Below are positions 15,594 through 22,549 of a stretch of DNA of 35,787 bases, in pieces. The notes beneath the pieces were generated by a model. It was not told where the DNA came from and searched no databases. It saw only the letters and a program-made list of their open reading frames with translations. The first letter of the stretch is position 1. Every line of letters starts with the position of its first letter. Location of the stretch: positions 1 to 35,787 of the forward strand of contig JADGOH010000044.1 of the NCBI GenBank assembly GCA_017883025.1, given 5' to 3'. The position numbers and the translations under genes were made by a program. The stretch comes from Acidimicrobiales bacterium (lineage in GTDB: Bacteria; Actinomycetota; Acidimicrobiia; Acidimicrobiales; RAAP-2).

Positions 15594-15644
15594 CTGGTCG
15601 GAACTGGTGGCTGGTCGGAACTGGTGGCCGGTCGGAACTGGTGG
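15594..15644. repeat. Three tandem 17-base repeats in the leader of the propeller gene
   Basis: Copies at 15594-15610, 15611-15627 and 15628-15644 read CTGGTCGGAACTGGTGG, CTGGTCGGAACTGGTGG and CCGGTCGGAACTGGTGG. They lie 17 to 67 bases upstream of the ATG of the minus-strand gene. They could be regulator sites or a slippage product. Confidence 0.9.
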
Positions 15645-15856
15645 AACCGCCCAGCCGAGCGGCCTCACCCATCACCTCCCAATTTGCCGGAAGCCCTGCG
15701 CTCCGATCGTCCCCAGAATTGACGAACTTTCGCACTGGAGCGGCGGCGACCTCCCGCCGTGGGGCCATTCGTGCGCTTGGCACCACTGAGTGTGACCGGA
15801 CCAGCTCGGGGAGTGTCAACCGGTCCGTCGTATGCGTGGTCGACGGGTCGGGCAGA

Positions 15857-16273
15857 TCAGGTCGATGCGGTCCCGGTCAGCAGACGCCGCGAGCGCTTCA
15901 CCTTCGGGCACGAAGCGGCCCGGTTGCCGTCCGCGGCCGCAGCGCACACCCGGCACGTCCAGTCACCATCGGCGACCCGCCACAGCACCGAGCCGCAGGA
16001 CGGGCACACCTGTCGGCCCTCGCTGCACTCGGTGCCGGCGTACCGGCTCGACGACAGCGGGCACCCGCGGCCGTGGCATACGGCCCAGTCGGCATCGGGC
16101 ACCAGCCCGTCGACCGGACAGACCACGAGGCACTTCTGGCAGTCGTTGCAGAGCAGCGGGTCCACCTCGTAGACGACGGGGAATGCGCCGCCCTGGGTGA
16201 CGGCCCCCTGCGGGCAGGCCGACTCGCAGGCGCCGCACCCGAGGCACTCCTCGATGTCGATCTCGAGTGCCAC
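15857..16273 (-). CDS. 2[4Fe-4S] ferredoxin with C-terminal zinc-ribbon-like extension
   Basis: A 138-residue iron-sulfur protein. The first half is a bacterial-type double-cluster ferredoxin: Cys10/13/16/20 followed by Pro, and Cys42/45/48/52 followed by Pro. The second half adds eight cysteines, with a C90-P-S-C93 and C107-R-V-C110 pair spaced like a zinc ribbon or rubredoxin knuckle, and further Cys at 66, 71, 83 and 122. A normal ferredoxin of this type ends near residue 60-80, so the extension is unusual. It could hold zinc or a mononuclear iron. GTG 16273 is one base after the stop of the upstream gene. It is the last gene of the diiron operon and is the obvious electron donor for it. 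Confidence 0.88.
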   Translation of the reverse strand: MALEIDIEECLGCGACESACPQGAVTQGGAFPVVYEVDPLLCNDCQKCLVVCPVDGLVPDADWAVCHGRGCPLSSSRYAGTECSEGRQVCPSCGSVLWRVADGDWTCRVCAAAADGNRAASCPKVKRSRRLLTGTAST

Positions 16274-16274
16274 G

Positions 16275-16733
16275 TCAGACCGTCCCGACAGGGACGGGAC
16301 TCTCCGATCCGGCCGCGTCGAACACGGCCTGCAGGGTGCCCATGAACCGGTAGAACTTGTCGCTGCCCATGGCGTCGGACGACCGGGCCTCGAAGGGGAT
16401 CCCGGCGATCGAGAGGCCGTTCAACGAGTGGGCGCTGTCTGCGGGCCCGTGGGCCTCGATCCACCGGATCATCTCGGTCCAGGCGTCGAGCTGGCCGCTG
16501 AACACCAGCTCGGGCGCGAAGGTCCCTTCATCCATGGGGCCGACCGCGGTGATGTCGTAGCCGTCGAGCACGAGCCCGAACAGTGGGCGGGTGCCGTCGG
16601 GCAGCACGATCTCCATGCCGAACCGGAACTCGGCGATCCCGAGCCGTTCGATGGCGCCCGTGTCGGCGGTGGCTCGGGCGACGAGCTCCTCGAACCAGGG
16701 GCCCGACGGGAACGGTGCGCTGATGGCCGGCAT
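16275..16733 (-). CDS. Small SCP2-like protein (tentative)
   Basis: A 152-residue soluble protein that I do not firmly recognise. It has alternating strand and helix, with the stretch FGLVLDGYDITAVGPMDEGTFAPELVFSG... followed by an amphipathic helix (WTEMIRWIEAH). This is reminiscent of SCP2/sterol-transfer folds, which bind fatty acyl or sterol ligands. No cysteine-rich motif, signal or membrane helix is seen. ATG 16733 shares a base with the preceding stop (TGATG); GTG 16736, just before it, is equally possible. Position between a diiron oxygenase-like gene and a ferredoxin gene suggests a substrate-carrier or accessory role for that oxygenase. Confidence 0.6.
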   Translation of the reverse strand: MPAISAPFPSGPWFEELVARATADTGAIERLGIAEFRFGMEIVLPDGTRPLFGLVLDGYDITAVGPMDEGTFAPELVFSGQLDAWTEMIRWIEAHGPADSAHSLNGLSIAGIPFEARSSDAMGSDKFYRFMGTLQAVFDAAGSESPVPVGTV

Positions 16734-17821
16734 CACGCCGCTGCCCCGGCCATCGCCCCCGGCACGCCCTGGACGATGGCGTCGGGCAGATGGAGGCGTC
16801 CCCGCCGATCGAGGCCTGCGTGGTCGCAGCGCTTCAGGTAGTCGCCGACGATCTGCAGGCGCAGGACATCCCCTGCCGCAGCGCCCAGATCACGGGCCGC
16901 CTCGACGCTGCCGGCGGCCAGGATGGCGGTGGGCTCGACGATTTCGGGAGTGGTGAAGATCATGGCCATGATCTCCTCGCCCTTGTCGAGGTAGGCGTGG
17001 AAGTCCTCGGCCATCGACGGGTCCCGCTCGAGTCGGTAGCGCAGGTGCATCGTGCCGTAGGCGACGTGGCGTGCCTCGTCCTGCATGCACAGCCGGAAGA
17101 TCTGCTGCTCGACCGGCGACGGCGCCAGGGCGGCGCCTGCCCGGAACAGTGACAGGACGATCCCTTCCCCCAGCAGGTGCATGAGCGCGGAGCCCTCGTC
17201 GTACGAGTCGGCGTCGAGGATCAGCTGGAGGAACCGCTCGACCACCGCGGTGGCCTTCCCGAGCCCGCCGCCGTTGGCCAGGGCCCGCTTGCGGAACACC
17301 TCGGTGTGGCGCGCCTCGTCCATCACCTGTGTGCAGAGGAACATCTTCGCCTCGACGAAGTCGTGGTTGATCCGCCACAGCCACTTGGCCGGGAAGTCGG
17401 CGGCGACCATCTCGACCTCGGACAGGACGGTGGCCAGCTGGCACATGGCGTGCTCGACATCGGGGTCGAGCGGGGCCAGGTCACCCCAGGGGATGTCACG
17501 GGTGGCGCTCCACTGGCGGCTCACCGCCTCCTCGTAGAGGTCGAGTACGTTGTCCGACCACACCTCGGACTTGTCGTTGATCGTGTACCCCATGTCCGGC
17601 ACGTCGGGGGCCACGTCGGAGCCGCGGGGCGCCATCGTGCGCAGCGGCGCATGCTCGGGCACCTCGCCGTAGGAGCCGATGAAGATGTCCCGCATCGTGA
17701 GTCCGGTCTTCGACGGCACGGCCCGCACGCCCCATTCGGTGTCGGTGTCCCGCAGCCATCCCAGATCGAACTCCCCACGGGCGGAGCGCTCGAGATAGCT
17801 CAGGTCCAGTCCCAGTGACAT
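16733..17821 (-). CDS. Ferritin-like diiron oxygenase, AurF-type motif
   Basis: A 362-residue helical protein carrying two copies of the diiron signature E-x28-37-DExxH: Glu137 with Asp168-Glu169-A-R-His172, and Glu219 with Asp248-Glu249-A-R-His252. The same motif defines AurF-like N-oxygenases and related non-heme diiron enzymes that activate O2 with outside electrons. Length (AurF about 340) and the all-helical pattern fit. ATG 17821 has AAGGGGG upstream. The next gene overlaps its stop, and the operon ends with a ferredoxin, a natural reductant. Substrate is unknown: the mix could hydroxylate, desaturate or N-oxygenate. This is a family-level assignment; a desaturase-like or R2-like relative is an alternative. 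Confidence 0.78.
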   Translation of the reverse strand: MSLGLDLSYLERSARGEFDLGWLRDTDTEWGVRAVPSKTGLTMRDIFIGSYGEVPEHAPLRTMAPRGSDVAPDVPDMGYTINDKSEVWSDNVLDLYEEAVSRQWSATRDIPWGDLAPLDPDVEHAMCQLATVLSEVEMVAADFPAKWLWRINHDFVEAKMFLCTQVMDEARHTEVFRKRALANGGGLGKATAVVERFLQLILDADSYDEGSALMHLLGEGIVLSLFRAGAALAPSPVEQQIFRLCMQDEARHVAYGTMHLRYRLERDPSMAEDFHAYLDKGEEIMAMIFTTPEIVEPTAILAAGSVEAARDLGAAAGDVLRLQIVGDYLKRCDHAGLDRRGRLHLPDAIVQGVPGAMAGAAA

Positions 17822-18000
17822 GCTGTACCCCCTTCGTCTGCCATGCATTGATGAGACACATTGTGCCTTCGTGTACCAGCACGTCCCAGGATGCAGAACC
17901 GGGCTGCACGGGACCAGGGTCCAAAGTCCCTACGTGGCGTGGGTGGGATGCCGACGGCTCGTCGTCGGCCCGCATGCGGAAACGGAGCCGACAGGCATGC

Positions 18001-18930
18001 TCAGGTCCCGTCGCCGTCTCCGGAAGAAGTCCGAGCGCGGTAACTGAGCCCGTAGACCGAGCCGCGGAGCTGCAGGATCTCGTCGTCCGGGTCGACGGCG
18101 ACGCCGGTGACCACGTTGTTCGGGTCGAAGATCATCGGCCCGGCGTCGGCGGCCAGGGCGTCGAGCTGCAGGCGTCCCACCACCAGGCCCGGGCGCTCGG
18201 GCCAGAGGGCGGTCGGATCACCGGTCGGGTCCCCGGGTGTCCCGAGGTGGACGACGAGGTCGAAGGCGACGCGCTCGGGCGGCCCGGCCAGGCGCCCTGC
18301 GAGCTCGACGGCCAGATCGAAGCCGTCGGGCGGTTCCTCGAGGAACTGCTCGCCGCCCACCGGCACCCACGAGTAGCGGAATGGCTGACGGGCCCCGGCG
18401 CTGTCCACCAGGAAGAACGTGTGCAGTCCGTTGTAGGTGAGGGTGGCGTAACTTGCCGGCACCCGGGCGGCCATGGCGGCCTGCACCGCCGGGAGCGACT
18501 CCGGATGGGACTCGACGAAGGCGAGCATGCGGGCCGGGTCCGGTGCCCCGGTGTCCGGGTCCGGTGCCCGGGCGGCCAGCAGCTCCAGGAACGAGGCGCC
18601 ATCGCGCACGAGGAAGGCCGGCGAGCTGACCGCCACCAGGTCGTGGCTGCCCGTGGGCGTGCGGAGCTTGACCGCGATGCCCCGTCCGCTCGGGACGGCG
18701 TCGGCTACGTCGGGATCGCCCCCGGGATGGGAGAACCGGACGACGGCCGGGATCGACCCCTCGACCAGATGGGGCGCCGATGTCCGACCGGTGAGCGCGC
18801 CGGTCGCCGTGAACCTCCCCTGGGCCAGCACGCCCTTGGCGTGCAGCGCCCGGTGGGAGGGCGAGCTGGTGGGCGCGGAGCGGAGCGCGGCGTGGATGCG
18901 GGCCGCCGTGGCGTCGAGGTCGGTGCTCAT
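18001..18930 (-). CDS. Catalase-like heme protein (small SrpA-type)
   Basis: A 309-residue member of the heme catalase superfamily, far shorter than the roughly 480 residues of true catalases, as in the SrpA-like minimal catalases that reduce organic peroxides. Distal region HAKGVLAQGRF contains His30; PAVVRFSHPGG and GRGIAVKL follow. Near the C-terminus FDPNNVVTGVAVDPDDEILQLR leads to Arg289-x3-Tyr293, the proximal heme ligand motif. No signal peptide. The start is ATG 18930, which sits seven bases after TACCCT (leaderless pattern). It follows the extradiol dioxygenase gene by 56 bases on the same strand and could also be read as the last gene of that operon, perhaps limiting peroxide damage. 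Confidence 0.85.
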   Translation of the reverse strand: MSTDLDATAARIHAALRSAPTSSPSHRALHAKGVLAQGRFTATGALTGRTSAPHLVEGSIPAVVRFSHPGGDPDVADAVPSGRGIAVKLRTPTGSHDLVAVSSPAFLVRDGASFLELLAARAPDPDTGAPDPARMLAFVESHPESLPAVQAAMAARVPASYATLTYNGLHTFFLVDSAGARQPFRYSWVPVGGEQFLEEPPDGFDLAVELAGRLAGPPERVAFDLVVHLGTPGDPTGDPTALWPERPGLVVGRLQLDALAADAGPMIFDPNNVVTGVAVDPDDEILQLRGSVYGLSYRARTSSGDGDGT

Positions 18931-18943
18931 GGAGGCGAGGGTA
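18931..18943 (-). promoter_or_regulatory. Leaderless-type -10 element for the catalase-like gene
   Basis: On the minus strand TACCCT (18943-18938) is followed by seven bases and ATG 18930. No ribosome site is visible between them. Confidence 0.4.
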
Positions 18944-18986
18944 CCGGCGGTGCGCCGCCTGCGCAGCTGACCGAACGTCCCCAGGG

Positions 18987-19874
18987 TCAGGGGCGGAGCG
19001 GGATCGGCTGGTGACCCCAGCGGCTGATCCGGTCGTAGCGGCGGTTGTCCGTCCATGGCGCAGTGATCACCCGGGTGCCGTGACCAACCTCGACCAGGAA
19101 GCCGGCCGCGCTGGCCACGTAGAAGCTGAAGGCCCCCTCGTTGTCATGCACGCCGATGCCGTTGGCGAAGCGCAGTCCGGCGTCCCACGCTCGGTCGAAG
19201 GCCCGGCCCACGTCATCGCGTCGGTTGGTCTCGAACTGGACGTGATGGAGTGCCTTGCCGATGTCGAAGGGGACCTTGGCCACGGCCACCGAGTGGTGCC
19301 GACGGTTGCAGTGGTAGAAGCGGACCTCGAGCGGGACGCCCTCCATGAGCTCCGCCTCGATCCAGTCCGACTGGACCATGCCCAGCCCGTCGAGCAGGAA
19401 GCGCTCCGTGTCGGCGAAGTCGAGCACGGCGAACACCGCATGGCCGAACCCCACGCCATCGGTCTGGAACCCGCCCGGCACGAGTGGCGACTCGAAGGGA
19501 ACGGCCGCCGCCTGGTCGAGGGCCAGCTCGAACCGGGGCACCCACGGGGTGGTGCCGTGGGCCAGCCGGCCCACACCACGGGTGGCAGCCTCGCCGGCCG
19601 TGCCCTCGGTCAGCGGGAACCCGGCACTGTCCAGCCTCGCTGCCACCGCGTCGAAGGTGGCCGCGTCGCTGGCGATGAACCCCAGGAGCGTGCAGTCGTC
19701 GGCCGGCCCCTCCTCGATGAACACGCGTGCGGCGCGGTCGTCGTTTCGGTAGGCAGCGGCCCCGAACGCAGCGCCGGCGGGCACCAGGCCCACCACATCG
19801 GTCAACAGGGCACCGAGCCCCGCCGGATCGGCGACCTCGAGGCCGACGTAGCCGATCTCCAGCTCATGGTCCAT
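18987..19874 (-). CDS. Type I extradiol ring-cleavage dioxygenase (BphC/HsaC-like)
   Basis: Cleaves catechol-type rings next to the hydroxyls using Fe(II). 295 residues with two vicinal-oxygen-chelate modules, about 5-130 and 140-270. Metal ligands are His145 (GFGHAVFAV), His211 (ALHHVQFE) and Glu262 (GFLVEVG), nearly the same spacing as BphC (146/210/260). Second-shell residues are also present: His193/194 in NRRHHSVAV, His243, and Tyr252 in FSFYV. The N-terminal module lacks ligands, as expected. ATG 19874 has a strong ribosome site (GGAGGAG). It lies 47 bases after the FAH-family gene in a MarR-led operon. The exact catechol (biphenyl, steroid or other) cannot be told. Confidence 0.93.
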   Translation of the reverse strand: MDHELEIGYVGLEVADPAGLGALLTDVVGLVPAGAAFGAAAYRNDDRAARVFIEEGPADDCTLLGFIASDAATFDAVAARLDSAGFPLTEGTAGEAATRGVGRLAHGTTPWVPRFELALDQAAAVPFESPLVPGGFQTDGVGFGHAVFAVLDFADTERFLLDGLGMVQSDWIEAELMEGVPLEVRFYHCNRRHHSVAVAKVPFDIGKALHHVQFETNRRDDVGRAFDRAWDAGLRFANGIGVHDNEGAFSFYVASAAGFLVEVGHGTRVITAPWTDNRRYDRISRWGHQPIPLRP

Positions 19875-19921
19875 CGGGTGCTCCTCCTGCTCGTCGGGTC
19901 GCTGCTCGTCCACGTGCGTGC

Positions 19922-20779
19922 TCACAACGCCAGCGGCCCCCGGCCGGGCACACAACGGTTGCGCAGCTCGCCGATGACCTCGGCACCGGTCACGACGACC
20001 TCGCCCGGGGCGAGGTACCGCCCACGGGCCATCCCGACCCCGGACGGCGTCCCGGTGAAGATGAGGTCGCCGGGGTAGAGCGTCGTGACCGAGGACAGGT
20101 AGGCCACCAGCGTCGGGACGGTGAAGATGAGGAGGCTGCTGCGGGACTCCTGCATGCGCTCGTCGGCCACCTCGCACCACAAGCCGATGTCGTCGGGGTC
20201 GGCGAAGCTGTCCACCGACACCAGCGCGGGACCGGTCGGTCCGTAGGCGGCGAAGCTCTTCCCCAGGCAGAACTGGGCGGGACTGCCCGTGAGCTGCACC
20301 TCCCGATCGGAGATGTCCTGGCCCAGCATCAACCCGGCCACCGCCTCCCAGGCCCCGTCGACGGGGACGGCCGACACCTCGGTGCCGATGACCGCCACCA
20401 GCTCGGCCTCCCAGTCGACCAGCGCGCCGGACAACGGGACCTCGTCGTGCGGACCGGCGATGCAGCTGGGGAACTTCGTGAAGGTCAGCGGCGCCGGGGG
20501 CAGGTCCATGCCGCTCTCCCCCGCGTGGGCGCGGTAGTTGAGCCCGATGCCGAACACCTGACGCGGGGTCGGGACCGGTGGCCCGAGGCGCGCCCCGGCC
20601 ACCGGCCCGCCCGGCTCGGTCGACGCGCAGCGCTCCGACAGGTCGTGGAGCTCGGCGGACCGGGCGACCGCGGCCATCGGGTCAGCCAGGGTCGGGTCAT
20701 CCGACAGGTCGGCGAGGTCGAACCAACTTGCCTCGTCCTCGAGTGCGGCTCGGCCGTCGACGTTCAGCAGTCGGTACAT
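19922..20779 (-). CDS. Fumarylacetoacetate hydrolase-family protein
   Basis: A 285-residue FAH-family enzyme. This family hydrolyses or decarboxylates C-C bonds in products of aromatic ring cleavage (for example 2-oxo-hept-3-ene-dioate or acylpyruvates). The signature FGIGLNYRAHAGE lies near 76-88. Metal ligands are Glu124 and Glu126 (DWEAELVAV) and Asp155 (GQDISDRE). The substrate loop contains KSFAAYGPTGPALV, and the C-terminal core contains LYPGDLIFTGTPSGVG. Start is ATG 20779, with the regulator gene ending 51 bases upstream. Placed directly before the extradiol dioxygenase, it probably handles a later step of the same ring-cleavage route. Hydratase/decarboxylase relatives are possible. 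Confidence 0.93.
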   Translation of the reverse strand: MYRLLNVDGRAALEDEASWFDLADLSDDPTLADPMAAVARSAELHDLSERCASTEPGGPVAGARLGPPVPTPRQVFGIGLNYRAHAGESGMDLPPAPLTFTKFPSCIAGPHDEVPLSGALVDWEAELVAVIGTEVSAVPVDGAWEAVAGLMLGQDISDREVQLTGSPAQFCLGKSFAAYGPTGPALVSVDSFADPDDIGLWCEVADERMQESRSSLLIFTVPTLVAYLSSVTTLYPGDLIFTGTPSGVGMARGRYLAPGEVVVTGAEVIGELRNRCVPGRGPLAL

Positions 20780-20830
20780 CGTGCTCCTCGGTTCGGTGGG
20801 CGGACGGTCATGGATGGCGTCGGCAGCAGG

Positions 20831-21304
20831 TCACGCCGGGGAGCCGGGCGCACCGGCCAAGCGGGCCGTGTTCAGCAGCCGGGTCAGTTCCCGCAGCTCT
20901 TCGAGGGTGAGCCCGCTCCACTGGGTGCGGTGCAGAGCCTTGATCCGCGCGGTCAGGCGCTCGAAGATCGCACGGCCGCGGACCGTGGGGGCGACGAGCA
21001 CCACCCTGCGGTCACCGGGGGCCGGCTGCCGGGTGACCAGTCCGGCCGTGAGCAGGCGGTCCACCAGCCGGGTGGCATCGGCCGCCCGGTTGAGCAGCCC
21101 GTCGGCCAGTGCGCCCATCGGCAGCCCGTCCGGGGCATCGGCCAGGCACAGTACCCACAGCACGGTGTACTGCGGGTGCGAGACCCCCTCGGTCCGGCAG
21201 CACTGCTCGATCTGTTCGGTGAACCGGTTGCTCGCCAGGAACAGGGAGATGAACGCATCACGTCCGAGCCGGTCCCGGCGGTCCTCGGGCTCCCGTTCGC
21301 ACAT
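20831..21304 (-). CDS. MarR-family transcriptional regulator
   Basis: A 157-residue winged-helix regulator. Core pieces are HPQYTVLWVLCLADAPDG, MGALADGLLNRAADATRLVDRLLTAGLVTRQPAPGDRRVVLVAPT (the MarR recognition helix and wing with the conserved D-R-R) and a C-terminal dimer helix (LTLEELRELTRLLN). MarR proteins usually bind short palindromes and are released by phenolic ligands. ATG 21304 is chosen for its ribosome site (GGGGG about nine bases upstream); ATG 21346 is an alternative. It heads the operon with the FAH-family and extradiol dioxygenase genes. A clear promoter with an embedded GTTGCAAC palindrome lies about 130-160 bases upstream. Confidence 0.92.
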   Translation of the reverse strand: MCEREPEDRRDRLGRDAFISLFLASNRFTEQIEQCCRTEGVSHPQYTVLWVLCLADAPDGLPMGALADGLLNRAADATRLVDRLLTAGLVTRQPAPGDRRVVLVAPTVRGRAIFERLTARIKALHRTQWSGLTLEELRELTRLLNTARLAGAPGSPA

Positions 21305-21434
21305 GGCCGTCCCCCCTGCGTCACGTGATCGGTCCGGAGGGCTCATCGAGCGGCCACGCCCACAGGAAACACCGGGACTGGTACTTCGGTCGCGGTCATC
21401 GGACTGCCTCCCCCATGCGTTGCGGTCGCCGACA

Positions 21435-21464
21435 GTTATACCGTGCCCCGATGTTCGTTGCAAC
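21435..21464 (-). promoter_or_regulatory. Promoter of the MarR/ring-cleavage operon with candidate MarR operator
   Basis: On the minus strand TTGCAA (21463-21458) and TATAAC (21440-21435) are spaced by 17 bases, one of the best sigma70-like matches in the window. The -35 lies inside the perfect palindrome GTTGCAAC (21457-21464), which is a plausible regulator site. Confidence 0.55.
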
Positions 21465-21486
21465 ACCTAACCTCACCCGGCCGGGG

Positions 21487-21506
21487 CCCGGGCGGTTGGG
21501 CCCGGG
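21487..21506 (-). terminator. GC-rich hairpin after the DUF1330 gene
   Basis: CCCGGGC (21487-21493) pairs with GCCCGGG (21500-21506), a seven-base stem with a six-base loop, ten bases after the stop of the TetR/DUF1330 operon. It lacks a U-tract. Confidence 0.4.
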
Positions 21507-21515
21507 TCGGCGGGC

Positions 21516-21830
21516 TCAGCCTCGGGTCGGCGGACCGTGCAGGAAGTAGACGGCGTGCGTCGTGGTACCGGCGTGCCGGTGCTCGGCCAGGGCACGGTAC
21601 TCGGGCGACTCCCACCACCCCATCAGGGCATCCTCGGAGTCGAATTCGATCATCACCGTGCGCCCGTCGGCGCGGGCGCCCTCGAGCACCACCGGCGCGT
21701 CGTCATAGGTGAGGAACCGGCCACCGTGCGCACGGAGGATGGGGAAGAACCCCTTCTCGTAGACGCGGTAGCGCTCCGGATCGTCGACGGTGAAGTGGGC
21801 GATGAACCGCACGGGCTGTGCGTCACTCAT
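21516..21830 (-). CDS. DUF1330 family protein
   Basis: A 104-residue single-domain protein with the ferredoxin-like fold of small dimeric alpha-beta barrels. Family features are IAHFTVDDPERYRVYEKGFFPILRAHGGRFL at the start, the central VVLEGARADGRTVMIEFDSEDAL and WWESPEYRALAEHR near the end. The molecular function of DUF1330 is not established; members often sit beside catabolic genes. ATG 21830 overlaps the TetR gene by eight bases, so the pair is co-translated, and the regulator that likely controls the dehalogenase also sets its level. Confidence 0.9.
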   Translation of the reverse strand: MSDAQPVRFIAHFTVDDPERYRVYEKGFFPILRAHGGRFLTYDDAPVVLEGARADGRTVMIEFDSEDALMGWWESPEYRALAEHRHAGTTTHAVYFLHGPPTRG

Positions 21831-22455
21831 GGGAAGGGTTCCTTTCGGTTGGGGCGGTGTTGCGGTACTGGTCGGACGGGAAGCAGGCGGTCAGCAGTTG
21901 GTCGACGGCTGCGACCAGACCGGGCCGTCCGGTACGGGCGAGCACCAGGAGCCCCTCGAACGCGAGGAGCAGGGCACCCGCCAGCGTGTCGGGATCGGTC
22001 CCGGCAGCGGTGCGGCCCATGGCGACGGCCCGGCCGACCTGGACCCGAAGGGCGGCTTCGACGGACCCGAGCCCGGCGTCGACCGCGGTCCGCACCCGGG
22101 GGGTGGTGGTGGCGACCTGCCCGGCGGTCACCGTCAGCAGGCAGCCGCGCGCGATGGACTCGCCCTGCGCCGGTTCGAGGGCGGAGATGAAGAACGAGCG
22201 CAGGCCGGCCACCGGGTCGGCGGCGCCGTCGAGGTGGCGGCGGATGCGGCCGCCCACGACGCGTTCGACGTAGCGGTCGACCGAGCGGGCGATCAGCTCC
22301 TCGCGGCTGTGGAACCGCCGGTAGATGGAGGGCGCCTTCAGGTCGAGCGCCTCCTCGAGGTCCCGGATCGACACCGCGTCGCAGCCGTCGCGCCACAGCA
22401 GGTCGTAGGAGCGGTCGAGGAGGTCGGTGTCGTCGTACTTCGCCGGTCGGGACAC
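21823..22455 (-). CDS. TetR-family transcriptional regulator, divergent from the haloalkane dehalogenase
   Basis: A 210-residue regulator. The N-terminal helix-turn-helix reads YDLLWRDGCDAVSIRDLEEALDLKAPSIYRRFHSREELIARSV, with the usual recognition helix and the F-x-S-R/K-E-E-L ending. The ligand domain has CLLTVTAGQVATTTPRV, seen in a common TetR subgroup that acts on DUF1330 or reductase neighbours. GTG 22455 is backed by GGAGAGGAG; the frame upstream overlaps the dehalogenase promoter and gene. The divergent 94-base gap contains a perfect TAGCA-CT-TGCTA palindrome, a candidate operator that would control both directions. Confidence 0.9.
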   Translation of the reverse strand: MSRPAKYDDTDLLDRSYDLLWRDGCDAVSIRDLEEALDLKAPSIYRRFHSREELIARSVDRYVERVVGGRIRRHLDGAADPVAGLRSFFISALEPAQGESIARGCLLTVTAGQVATTTPRVRTAVDAGLGSVEAALRVQVGRAVAMGRTAAGTDPDTLAGALLLAFEGLLVLARTGRPGLVAAVDQLLTACFPSDQYRNTAPTERNPSHE

Positions 22456-22511
22456 GGTCGCTCCTCTCCTGTGGTGGTTCCTGCGGTCGGTCGTCCTCGG
22501 AGCCGGATGGC

Positions 22512-22538
22512 TTGACGAATGATAGCACTTGCTACTAA
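22512..22538 (+). promoter_or_regulatory. Dehalogenase promoter with candidate TetR operator
   Basis: TTGACG (22512-22517) and TACTAA (22533-22538) are 15 bases apart, and ATG 22550 follows closely with no ribosome site. Between them lies the perfect inverted repeat TAGCACTTGCTA (22523-22534). On the other strand TATCAT (22524-22519) could be the -10 of the tetR gene and touches the same palindrome. Confidence 0.5.
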
Positions 22539-22549
22539 ACACGGGCGCC

